Shown here one piece after another: positions 1-5,049 of a DNA stretch of 5,049 bases (position 1 is the first letter of the stretch; each line of letters opens with the position of its first letter). A program made the translations under genes and the position numbers. Source of the stretch: Desulfobacterales bacterium (GTDB lineage: Bacteria; Desulfobacterota; Desulfobacteria; Desulfobacterales; Desulfobacteraceae); the NCBI GenBank assembly GCA_022361535.1, contig JAKSAU010000014.1, positions 1-5,049 on the forward strand, written 5' to 3'. The notes below the pieces were generated by a model. The model saw only the letters and a list, made by a program, of their open reading frames with translations, was not told the origin of the DNA and did no database searches.

Positions 1-1
1 C

Positions 2-247
2 GAATGCATATCTGAAACGGAAATGGCTTACCCACTTCCGGAGAATATGTTTATAGCAAATGTCTATTCCGATATAAGTGATTTTCTTGATAAAAAAATT
101 GAGATTATGAAAAAGTATGAGTCTGAAATGCAAGAGCCTCCGGCACCGAGAAGTGTGGAGAATATAAGGGCATTAGCCGGTTTTCGTGGTGCAACGGCAT
201 CTGTTCACTATGCAGAGGCCTTTATGCTTTTAAAAGAAGTGTTTTAG
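2..247 (+). CDS. PIG-L/LmbE family deacetylase, C-terminal part only
   Basis: The reading frame is open from the left edge (base 2) to a TAG stop, giving 81 residues; the gene begins outside the window, and the ATG at 23 is internal rather than a start. The visible part resembles the tail of PIG-L/LmbE N-deacetylases: a helix-rich stretch (DISDFLDKKIEIMKKYESEM), then the closing block SVENIRALAGFRGATASVHYAEAF, read here as SVENIRALA followed by FRG and the near-terminal YAEAF. Family members are zinc-dependent and remove N-acetyl groups from sugars. The zinc-binding motif near the N-terminus (HPDD type) lies outside the window, so activity cannot be judged. Many such genes sit in surface-glycan clusters, which fits the NeuA- and NeuD-like genes that follow. 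It is convergent with the cytidylyltransferase gene and overlaps it by 4 bases. Family assignment is fairly sure; the substrate, possibly an N-acetylated nonulosonate or precursor, is inference. Confidence 0.8.
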   Translation, partial: ECISETEMAYPLPENMFIANVYSDISDFLDKKIEIMKKYESEMQEPPAPRSVENIRALAGFRGATASVHYAEAFMLLKEVF

Positions 248-966
248 TTTTTATTTTCATGCCGTTCATTAAGCAGCTCTTGGGCCAATGTGAATTCTAT
301 GAGTGTGTCTATATCAAGTGCACTTTTTCGATCAATTTCAAAACCTGCCATTGACTTTAAATTAATGACAGGCGCTGAATCATTGGATTGCTCAATGTAG
401 GTTGTTAATGAAACAGCGACTGACTGGCTGTGGGTGTAGTACTTGGGAAGTTCCTTACTGCGAAGCGGTTTTTGAGGGTCGTCAATCAGCTCGATCAATT
501 TTCTTTTTTTATTTAGCTGATAAACATAATATGGATGATCTAAAACTTGGCAGATGGTTATTGCTGAATCTGTATTGGAACGCCATAACAGGTCAACAGT
601 TGCATCAATTTGTTCAGTAGTACGCAATGGGGATGTGGGAGCAAGAAATGCAACAGCATTCGGACAATAGCCTTCATTGTTTTCTAACCATGTCAATGCA
701 TGTTGTATGACTGAGATAGAAGATGCCGTATCAGTGGCATATTCTTCCGGACGTAGAAAAGGAACCTCAGCGCCAGCATTTAAAGCAACTTGAGCGATCT
801 CATCATCATCGGTCGATACAATTACCCGATCAAGACAGGTTGCTTTTAATGCTGTTTCAACGGTGTAATTTAATAGGGGTTTTCCATTTAGCAGACGAAT
901 ATTTTTTCGTGGTATTCCCTTTGACCCACCCCTTGCTGGAATGAGGCCAAGTACTTTGGTCTCCAT
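244..966 (-). CDS. NeuA-like acylneuraminate (nonulosonate) cytidylyltransferase
   Basis: A 240-residue protein of normal length for the CMP-sialic acid synthetase family, which joins a nonulosonic acid to CTP to give the CMP-sugar in the cytoplasm. The N-terminus carries the nucleotide-binding signature IPARGGSKGIPRKN (residues 9-22). STDDDEI lies at 51-57, the family motif APTSPLR at 109-115, and a C-terminal ALDIDT at 216-221 whose Asp pair matches the metal-binding aspartates of the family. The loop that reads Asn-Gly-Ala in classical CMP-Neu5Ac synthetases is replaced by HSQSV (179-183), pointing to a different nonulosonate such as legionaminic acid or a relative; this is inference. The ATG at 966 has a good ribosome site (AAGAGG, 8 bases upstream) inside the 3' end of the acyltransferase gene. 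Only 3 bases separate the two genes, so they are co-transcribed and probably translationally coupled. A paralogue begins at the right edge of the window. It could equally be called LegF, PseF or NeuA, so no symbol is given. Confidence 0.9.
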   Translation of the reverse strand: METKVLGLIPARGGSKGIPRKNIRLLNGKPLLNYTVETALKATCLDRVIVSTDDDEIAQVALNAGAEVPFLRPEEYATDTASSISVIQHALTWLENNEGYCPNAVAFLAPTSPLRTTEQIDATVDLLWRSNTDSAITICQVLDHPYYVYQLNKKRKLIELIDDPQKPLRSKELPKYYTHSQSVAVSLTTYIEQSNDSAPVINLKSMAGFEIDRKSALDIDTLIEFTLAQELLNERHENKN

Positions 967-969
967 TAT

Positions 970-1596
970 TTATACCTCTTTTGCCGGAACACCGACTACC
1001 GTAGCGCCATTTGGGACATTGTTCAGTACAATCGCACCGGCACCAACTGTTGCTTCAACGCCTATATCAATACCCTGAATAACGATAGCACCTGTACCTA
1101 TATGCGACCCTTTTCCAACCGTAACCCCACCGGACAGTACGACTCCGGGAGCGACATGTACGTGTGGTCCGATGCTGCAATCATGGTCAAGAGAGGCCCT
1201 GGTATTTACGATGGTATTATCCCCTATGTTGCAATCTGTCTGGAGTACAGTGCCTGCCATAACCTGAATACCTTGTCCAAGTTTGATTTGCTTTGAAAGT
1301 ATCGCACTTGGATGAATGACATTGGCAAACTCATATCCTTTTTCAGAAAAACAATTAAACACTTGGGCTCGTTTTAGGGTGTTCTCAACAGACCCAATGG
1401 CATTGACCAATTTTATTGAATCAGGTGAAAAGTCTAACAATTTTTCATCTGTCCCCAATATTGGAATATTGAAAGGCGTCTTTTTGTCAAGCTGCTTGTC
1501 AATGATACCCAAAACCTTTTTATTGGTATTGAGTAATGTATCTAACAAAACTTTTGCATGCCCGCCAGCCCCAATTATTATAATCGGTCTTTCCAT
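970..1596 (-). CDS. NeuD/PglD-type sugar acyltransferase (left-handed beta-helix)
   Basis: A 208-residue protein of usual length for the NeuD/PglD family, which moves an acetyl or other acyl group from acyl-CoA to a hydroxyl or amino group of a sugar. Residues 1 to about 90 form the small alpha/beta domain, opening with IIIIGAGGHAKV (5-16), the glycine-rich sugar-binding motif. From about residue 95 onward come hexapeptide repeats of a left-handed beta-helix (for example IGDNTIV, VAPGVV, VGKGSHIGTGAIV, VGAGAIV), ending in the family-typical VVGVPAKEV. His138 in SLDHDC aligns with the catalytic base of PglD, so the enzyme looks intact. The ATG at 1596 is chosen because the glycine-rich motif follows at once; no clear Shine-Dalgarno sequence precedes it (only AT-rich sequence), so initiation may be weak or the transcript nearly leaderless. 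It heads a two-gene unit with the cytidylyltransferase. O-acetylation of the sugar, as for NeuD on sialic acid, or N-acylation, as for PglD on an amino sugar, are both possible. Confidence 0.9.
   Translation of the reverse strand: MERPIIIIGAGGHAKVLLDTLLNTNKKVLGIIDKQLDKKTPFNIPILGTDEKLLDFSPDSIKLVNAIGSVENTLKRAQVFNCFSEKGYEFANVIHPSAILSKQIKLGQGIQVMAGTVLQTDCNIGDNTIVNTRASLDHDCSIGPHVHVAPGVVLSGGVTVGKGSHIGTGAIVIQGIDIGVEATVGAGAIVLNNVPNGATVVGVPAKEV
975..980 (-). promoter_or_regulatory. Ribosome binding site of the cytidylyltransferase gene
   Basis: On the minus strand the sequence reads AAGAGG, followed by 8 bases and the ATG at 966-964. It lies within the last codons of the upstream acyltransferase gene, so ribosomes ending that gene are placed to restart here. 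This supports the chosen start and translational coupling of the pair. Confidence 0.65.
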
Positions 1597-1652
1597 ATTT
1601 TTTATACAAATGCTATTGCGTTTAAAATCAATTTAAATAAGGTTTATATCGT

Positions 1653-1663
1653 CGCCTTAGGCG
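1653..1663. repeat. Short GC-rich palindrome upstream of the acyltransferase gene
   Basis: The sequence CGCCTTAGGCG has 5-base arms (CGCCT/AGGCG) around one central base and stands out in AT-rich surroundings. It lies 57 bases before the acyltransferase ATG. It could be an operator, or a small hairpin in the 5' leader of the minus-strand transcript. It has no following T-run in either direction, so it is not a terminator. Its function is unproven. Confidence 0.3.
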
Positions 1664-1698
1664 TATAACTTAACTCCTCTTTTGTATTGTTGATGATG

Positions 1699-1727
1699 AC
1701 TTAAGATAGTAGATTGCTTTTTGTCAA
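1699..1727 (-). promoter_or_regulatory. Possible sigma70-type promoter for the acyltransferase-cytidylyltransferase pair
   Basis: On the minus strand a perfect TTGACA (-35) occupies 1727-1722, followed by a 17-base spacer and TTAAGT (1704-1699) in the -10 position. The -10 matches the consensus at only three of six bases, so the call rests on the -35 and the spacing. Transcription would begin near 1691, leaving a leader of roughly 95 bases. The -35 overlaps the palindrome TTTTGTCAACAAAA (1719-1732), which could be a repressor site. Confidence 0.25.
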
Positions 1728-1732
1728 CAAAA
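1719..1732. repeat. Palindrome TTTTGTCAACAAAA, possible operator
   Basis: Six-base arms (TTTTGT/ACAAAA) are perfectly inverted around a CA centre. The site covers the TTGACA element of the candidate leftward promoter, which is where an operator would act. Such palindromes are easily formed by chance in AT-rich DNA, so confidence is low. Confidence 0.25.
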
Positions 1733-1737
1733 GTTTG

Positions 1738-1867
1738 AGTAAGTACATGATATTTTTAGGTGAGAACCTTTTTATCCTGCTACAATATGTTATGCTTGTA
1801 GTAAGTATATATGAGTTTTTCTAATTTATAATAAATTTAGGGCGTATTATTCCTATCAAAGTAAGTA
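1738..1867 (+). repeat. Three spaced copies of the octamer AGTAAGTA
   Basis: Identical AGTAAGTA octamers occur at 1738-1745, 1800-1807 and 1860-1867, with start-to-start distances of 62 and 60 bases, close to six helical turns. All lie on the plus strand between the two divergent genes, and the last is 26 bases before the maf ribosome site. They could bind a regulator on one face of the helix or be repeated elements in the maf leader. Repeat identity is directly seen; the role is inference. Confidence 0.45.
1778..1786 (+). promoter_or_regulatory. Possible extended -10 promoter for maf
   Basis: TGCTACAAT combines a TGn extension (1778-1780) with a -10 hexamer matching TATAAT at five of six positions. 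Extended -10 promoters can work with a poor -35, and none is seen here. Transcription would start near 1793, giving a leader of about 110 bases before the maf ATG. A perfect TATAAT also occurs at 1827-1832 but lacks both a TG extension and a recognisable -35 at 16-18 bases. A small inverted repeat AGGT-N4-ACCT (1758-1769) lies just upstream of the extended -10. The choice between the two is uncertain. Confidence 0.35.
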
Positions 1868-1893
1868 ATCTTTGAATGGTTGAAGTTCGATTC

Positions 1894-1899
1894 AAGGAG
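1894..1899 (+). promoter_or_regulatory. Ribosome binding site that sets the maf start
   Basis: AAGGAG lies 6 bases before the ATG at 1906, an almost ideal Shine-Dalgarno arrangement. The earlier in-frame ATG at 1876 has no such site upstream. This decides the start of the maf gene at 1906. Confidence 0.85.
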
Positions 1900-1905
1900 T
1901 TACCC

Positions 1906-4755
1906 ATGATCGGTCAAGCTGATTTTTTTGAGCACAATTGTAATCTGCTACAAAAAAGGTATCCAAATATTTTTAATAGGTTGTCCACCAATAGTTGGCC
2001 CACAACCGGACAACTTACCTATACTACGCCCCAGGCGCCTAACCTGGAAGTCAAATTGCATAGTCACACAGTTGTGCTCCATCCGATTGAGAATTCTAGC
2101 TCGGAAGGCTTAACCCAGCTTGAGCGTATCCCAAAAGACAGTTACGGTGTTGTGCTGTGGATGGGGCTGGGGTTAGGGTATGGGCCGCAAAACATATTGG
2201 AAAAGAGAACTAATCTACAATTTTTGGTAATATTTGAGGTGGATCCGGGTATCTTCGTGCAGGCCATGCATGCCAGAGATTTGACATGGATGCTCGCCAA
2301 CCCACGTGTTATCTTCCATCTTGGCACACAAATAGATGTAGAAAAGGTGTTGTTGCCGGCAAAAAATTGTCTGCTTGTCGAAAATACTTATTCTTTGCAG
2401 CATAAAAGCTCGATAGAGCTGTTTCCTAAAGTTTATCAACAATTGAATAGATTGGTTTACAACTACGCGAACGCAATCAATGTAAACGGCAGTACTGCTC
2501 TAAAGTTCGGCCCTAAAATGTTTGGTAATCGGCTACAAAACCTTTCTTTGATGCGATATACGAATACACTTGAAGACTTGCAGGGAATTTTCAATGGGGT
2601 GCCGGCATACCTTATTGCCGCAGGGCCTTCGCTGAACAAAAGTGTGGATGAATTAAAGCGGGTCCATGGAAATGGTTTGATACTGGCGGTTGACTCAGCT
2701 GTTCCAGCGCTGCTCGAAGCCGGTATAATGCCGCATTTTGTAAGTGCCCTGGATTTTCATGATATTATTTTTGAAAAAGCCGCTGCCTATATGTCAAAAC
2801 TTGATCAAACAGTTTTAATCTGCGGCGGTACTGTGACTCCCTTAGTTCCCAAACGGTTTCCAACCGGGAAAATATGTTGGGCGTTTACCATGACATACAT
2901 GGAACGCTGGTTAAACGATCGGCTTGGCGGTTCCTTGGAAATGACCAGGGTGGGGCAGGTATCAGATTTGAATTTTTTTGCGGCCACAGTCATGGGGTGT
3001 TCACCTATTGTACTGGTGGGTCAGGACCTATGCTTTGAAAAGGGGAAACAAAGCCATGCAGCCGGTGTCGTACATGCCTCCAATGGTCCGGTTCGCTATG
3101 GTTGCAATGATAACAGCGAATCCCTTATTACAGTGCCTGGCAATTACGCAAAAGAGGTGCAAACCAATCGGGTTTTTTTAAATGGTATCAGAACGTTTGA
3201 GCAGTTGATTGAGGAATACCCTGGCCGATATATCAACGCCACGGCAGGGGGAGCCTACATAAAAGGCACCCAAGTGATGCCTTTAACTGATGTGGTGGTC
3301 AAATTCAGTAAAAAAATGGTCAATGTGAGTGCCCGCCTTAAGCCACAGTTAGATAGTTGCATGGTTGCCCGGCAGGAAACGTTCGATACATTTTTTTCTG
3401 AGGTCAAAGATGAACTCATAAATCTGAGAGGCAAGATTAAGGCCATGGATCGAGCCTATCGAAAACTCCGGCCTGCACTCAGCCGCCTTGCCAAACGTAG
3501 TAATCGACCAACCAAATTTTCTGAGTTACCGTTTCCGCTGCAGAAAAAATCCAGAGAGATATTCGATGGATTCGATGAGTTGGCCACCATGATAGTCTTC
3601 AACTTATTCAATGAATTGACCCTGCAGGTTCTTCAAGACACTCAAAGGCAAAAGAGGCAATTAGAAAAAATTGCCGGTAAATCCAATCGTTATATGAAAT
3701 GGTTGACCGGTGAATTAGAGTATATAATTCAGATTAACCATTACAGGATTGATCTTTTTGATCATTTTTTAGCGAAGATAGATCGCCTTGAAAACTATTG
3801 GAAAACGTGTAAGCAATTGAAAGAAAAAATTGAGGGAGCACAAGATCCTCAGATGTATTTGGATCTTATTCGGGAATATATAGGGTATGGAGACTGGATG
3901 TTAGCCATACCGCTTATTAAGCATTTGAAAAACAATTCTGTGAACACGCCTGAATTGACTTATTACCGAAGTATCCTCGATTTATACTATGCTGATTTTA
4001 AGGCTGCAGAGCGTGGGTTCAAGCAGGCAAAAAACGATGTTGTATATGCCCGACAGATTGAGCAGTTACGCGAGTCATGGGGAAATCATTATATGCAAAA
4101 TGTGCTGTGGGCCCAAGAAATAACCAATGACCCGCTGAAAAGAAAAATGGTTGTCAAAGGGCTTCAAGCATCCCCGGATCATGTTGACTTGAGGAAGACA
4201 ATGCAGGCTTGTTTAAGGGAAGATATCTTGTCGTGCATCAATAGTCAGAAAAAAAACCAAACGTCAGTTCCGGATACTACCCCGCTTTTGTTCTGGGAAG
4301 AAAGCTTTGATTACAATGAAACACTCATTGAACTGGTGCCAAAAGAAGACAGGTCCGACTTTTATCAATTGATGATTCAGCGCGACTCTACCAGTCAGGA
4401 ATACGGCAAAGCTCTTGAATGGTGCCAAAAGCTTATTGAAATAGAGCCGGAAAATGTCGACGTCTATTTTAAAATGGCAGACTTATATTATTCAATGAAT
4501 GATCTTGATATGACACTGGAATATTTAAAAAAAGCCATAGCTATTCAGCCCCAGTACCTTGAAGCATGGTATAATTTAGGTGATGATTTGCAAAATGCAC
4601 AACAGTATGACAAAGCACTAAAAGTCTTTGAACAGGGATTTATCTCCATGCCCCAGCAGATCAATTTCCTAAAAAAAATGGGAGACTGCTATACGGTTAT
4701 GGGGGAAACCCAAGCTGCTCAGGAAGCATATAGACAATTCAATGCCAGGCAGTGA
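1906..4755 (+). CDS. Maf-type flagellin glycosyltransferase (DUF115/MptE-like) with C-terminal TPR repeats
   Basis: A 949-residue protein of the motility accessory factor family, which transfers CMP-activated nonulosonic acids onto Ser/Thr of flagellin in the cytoplasm. After a start typical of the family (FFEHNCNLLQKRYP, 7-20), residues to about 215 form the Maf N-terminal domain, including GVVLWMGLGLGYG (81-93). The DUF115 core runs from about 205 to 385: the key motif AAGPSLN (238-244), AVDSAVPALLEAGI with Asp263, then FVSALD with Asp283, and later VGQDLCF (371-377). A long helical region follows (about 465-780), then TPR-like units at about 817-850, 851-884, 885-918 and a partial one to the end. 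The TPR array makes it longer than many Maf proteins and may recruit flagellin or partner proteins. No signal peptide or membrane segment is seen, which fits a cytoplasmic enzyme. An in-frame ATG at 1876 would add ten residues, but the Shine-Dalgarno site favours 1906. Family is confident; acceptor and exact sugar are inferred from neighbours. Confidence 0.9.
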   Translation: MIGQADFFEHNCNLLQKRYPNIFNRLSTNSWPTTGQLTYTTPQAPNLEVKLHSHTVVLHPIENSSSEGLTQLERIPKDSYGVVLWMGLGLGYGPQNILEKRTNLQFLVIFEVDPGIFVQAMHARDLTWMLANPRVIFHLGTQIDVEKVLLPAKNCLLVENTYSLQHKSSIELFPKVYQQLNRLVYNYANAINVNGSTALKFGPKMFGNRLQNLSLMRYTNTLEDLQGIFNGVPAYLIAAGPSLNKSVDELKRVHGNGLILAVDSAVPALLEAGIMPHFVSALDFHDIIFEKAAAYMSKLDQTVLICGGTVTPLVPKRFPTGKICWAFTMTYMERWLNDRLGGSLEMTRVGQVSDLNFFAATVMGCSPIVLVGQDLCFEKGKQSHAAGVVHASNGPVRYGCNDNSESLITVPGNYAKEVQTNRVFLNGIRTFEQLIEEYPGRYINATAGGAYIKGTQVMPLTDVVVKFSKKMVNVSARLKPQLDSCMVARQETFDTFFSEVKDELINLRGKIKAMDRAYRKLRPALSRLAKRSNRPTKFSELPFPLQKKSREIFDGFDELATMIVFNLFNELTLQVLQDTQRQKRQLEKIAGKSNRYMKWLTGELEYIIQINHYRIDLFDHFLAKIDRLENYWKTCKQLKEKIEGAQDPQMYLDLIREYIGYGDWMLAIPLIKHLKNNSVNTPELTYYRSILDLYYADFKAAERGFKQAKNDVVYARQIEQLRESWGNHYMQNVLWAQEITNDPLKRKMVVKGLQASPDHVDLRKTMQACLREDILSCINSQKKNQTSVPDTTPLLFWEESFDYNETLIELVPKEDRSDFYQLMIQRDSTSQEYGKALEWCQKLIEIEPENVDVYFKMADLYYSMNDLDMTLEYLKKAIAIQPQYLEAWYNLGDDLQNAQQYDKALKVFEQGFISMPQQINFLKKMGDCYTVMGETQAAQEAYRQFNARQ

Positions 4756-4793
4756 TGGGCAGTTGAAACTAATTGTGTTTTCAATTATTAGCT

Positions 4794-5049
4794 TTAGTTG
4801 CGTTCATTGAGAAGCTCTTCGGCCAATTTGAATTCTATGAATGTGTCAATGTCCAGTGCGCTTTTCAGATCAATCTCAAACCCAGCCATTGACTTAAAGT
4901 TTTCTACGGGGGCTGGATCTCCACATTTATCAATATAGGAGGTCAATGAAACAATAACAGATTGGCTTTCTGTATAATAGTCGGGAAGATCTTGCCGGCG
5001 CAACGGCTTGTCGGGTATATCGATCAATTCGATTAATTCGCCTTTTTCA
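4794..5049 (-). CDS. Second NeuA-like cytidylyltransferase, C-terminal part only
   Basis: An open minus-strand frame enters from the right edge and ends with TAA at 4796-4794, showing 84 residues; the first 150 or so lie outside. No true start is visible: the TTG at 5027 is an internal Leu codon, since the frame and the similarity continue upstream of it (EKGELIELID). The segment matches residues 153-235 of the first cytidylyltransferase without gaps, with 59 of 79 residues identical by hand count from LIELID onward. It shares LKSALDIDT with the metal-binding Asp pair and the SQSV loop in place of Asn-Gly-Ala. The nucleotide-binding signature is not in the window, so whether the gene is complete is unknown. 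It is convergent with maf, 38 bases away. It probably activates the same or a closely related nonulosonic acid. If both copies are functional, two different CMP-sugars may be made. Confidence 0.85.
   Translation of the reverse strand, partial: EKGELIELIDIPDKPLRRQDLPDYYTESQSVIVSLTSYIDKCGDPAPVENFKSMAGFEIDLKSALDIDTFIEFKLAEELLNERN

Larger units (their letters stand above)
1597..1905. other. Divergent intergenic region between acyltransferase and maf genes
   Basis: This 309-base AT-rich stretch separates the leftward acyltransferase-cytidylyltransferase pair from the rightward maf gene, so promoters for both directions should lie here. No convincing small ORF, tRNA or other RNA gene is seen. It contains weak promoter candidates, palindromes at 1653-1663 and 1719-1732, and three AGTAAGTA octamers (1738, 1800, 1860), described separately. 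Confidence 0.7.

Noticed and set aside
402..944. Plus-strand open frames inside the cytidylyltransferase gene (402-620 and 723-944)
   Set aside because: They lie opposite a gene with clear family motifs, show no recognisable protein features and have no supporting ribosome sites; they are antisense shadows.
1102..1636. Plus-strand open frames opposite the acyltransferase gene (1102-1296 and 1316-1636)
   Set aside because: The second has a hydrophobic stretch, but this is the reverse reading of the glycine- and isoleucine-rich start of the NeuD-like gene; no independent evidence of coding.
1729..1755. Possible sigma28 (flagellar) promoter: AAAAGTTT followed by a GATA core
   Set aside because: The -35 part matches seven of eight bases of TAAAGTTT, but the GATA core is two bases too close and the GCC part of the -10 is missing.
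1758..1775. AGGT-N4-ACCT hairpin followed by a run of T
   Set aside because: A four-base stem is too short for a terminator, and the position in front of maf makes one unlikely.
1827..1832. Perfect TATAAT upstream of maf
   Set aside because: No recognisable -35 lies 16-18 bases upstream and there is no TG extension; the region is AT-rich enough to produce this by chance. It is kept only as an alternative to the extended -10 candidate.
2142..3446. Short frames overlapping maf on both strands
   Set aside because: The maf frame has continuous domain-level support over this whole stretch, so these are out-of-frame shadows.
4768..4789. Possible bidirectional terminator between maf and the second cytidylyltransferase (TAATTG, 6-base loop, CAATTA)
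   Set aside because: The stem is only six AT-rich base pairs and no T-run follows on either strand, so it is too weak to call, although a terminator would be expected in this convergent gap.

Overview
The window looks like part of a bacterial flagellin (or other surface) glycosylation island built around nonulosonic acids, the sialic acid-like nine-carbon sugars such as legionaminic and pseudaminic acid. The DNA is fairly AT-rich. Strong Shine-Dalgarno sites precede two genes, and protein-coding genes fill almost all of it. The large Maf-type protein fused to TPR repeats, with PIG-L, NeuD and NeuA relatives nearby, would fit a motile Gram-negative bacterium. A Desulfobacterota-like sulfate reducer is my guess from the look of the proteins. 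It is only a guess, because no marker gene is present.

Layout from left to right: (1) the 3' end of a plus-strand PIG-L/LmbE-type deacetylase gene (2-247, N-terminus outside the window). (2) A minus-strand pair transcribed leftward from about 1600: a NeuD/PglD-like sugar O/N-acyltransferase (970-1596), then 3 bases later a NeuA-like CMP-nonulosonate cytidylyltransferase (244-966). The end of the latter overlaps the end of the deacetylase gene by 4 bases, stop to stop. (3) A 309-base divergent intergenic region (1597-1905) with weak promoter candidates for both directions, two short palindromes and three copies of the octamer AGTAAGTA spaced about 60 bases apart. (4) A plus-strand 949-residue Maf/DUF115 glycosyltransferase with a C-terminal TPR array (1906-4755). 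(5) After 38 bases, the 3' end of a second minus-strand cytidylyltransferase gene (4794-5049, N-terminus outside). It is clearly a paralogue of the first, with about 75% identity over 79 aligned residues by hand count.

Inferred joint role: a nonulosonic acid made elsewhere is activated to its CMP form by the cytidylyltransferase(s). Its acyl groups are set or altered by the NeuD-like acyltransferase and perhaps the PIG-L deacetylase. The Maf protein then transfers the sugar to flagellin in the cytoplasm before export. No nonulosonate synthase (NeuB/PseI/LegI) and no flagellin gene lies in the window, so the exact sugar and the acceptor cannot be read from it. The most notable points are the duplicated cytidylyltransferase, the replacement of the usual Asn-Gly-Ala sugar-site loop in both copies, the TPR fusion on Maf, and the spaced octamer repeats ahead of maf.
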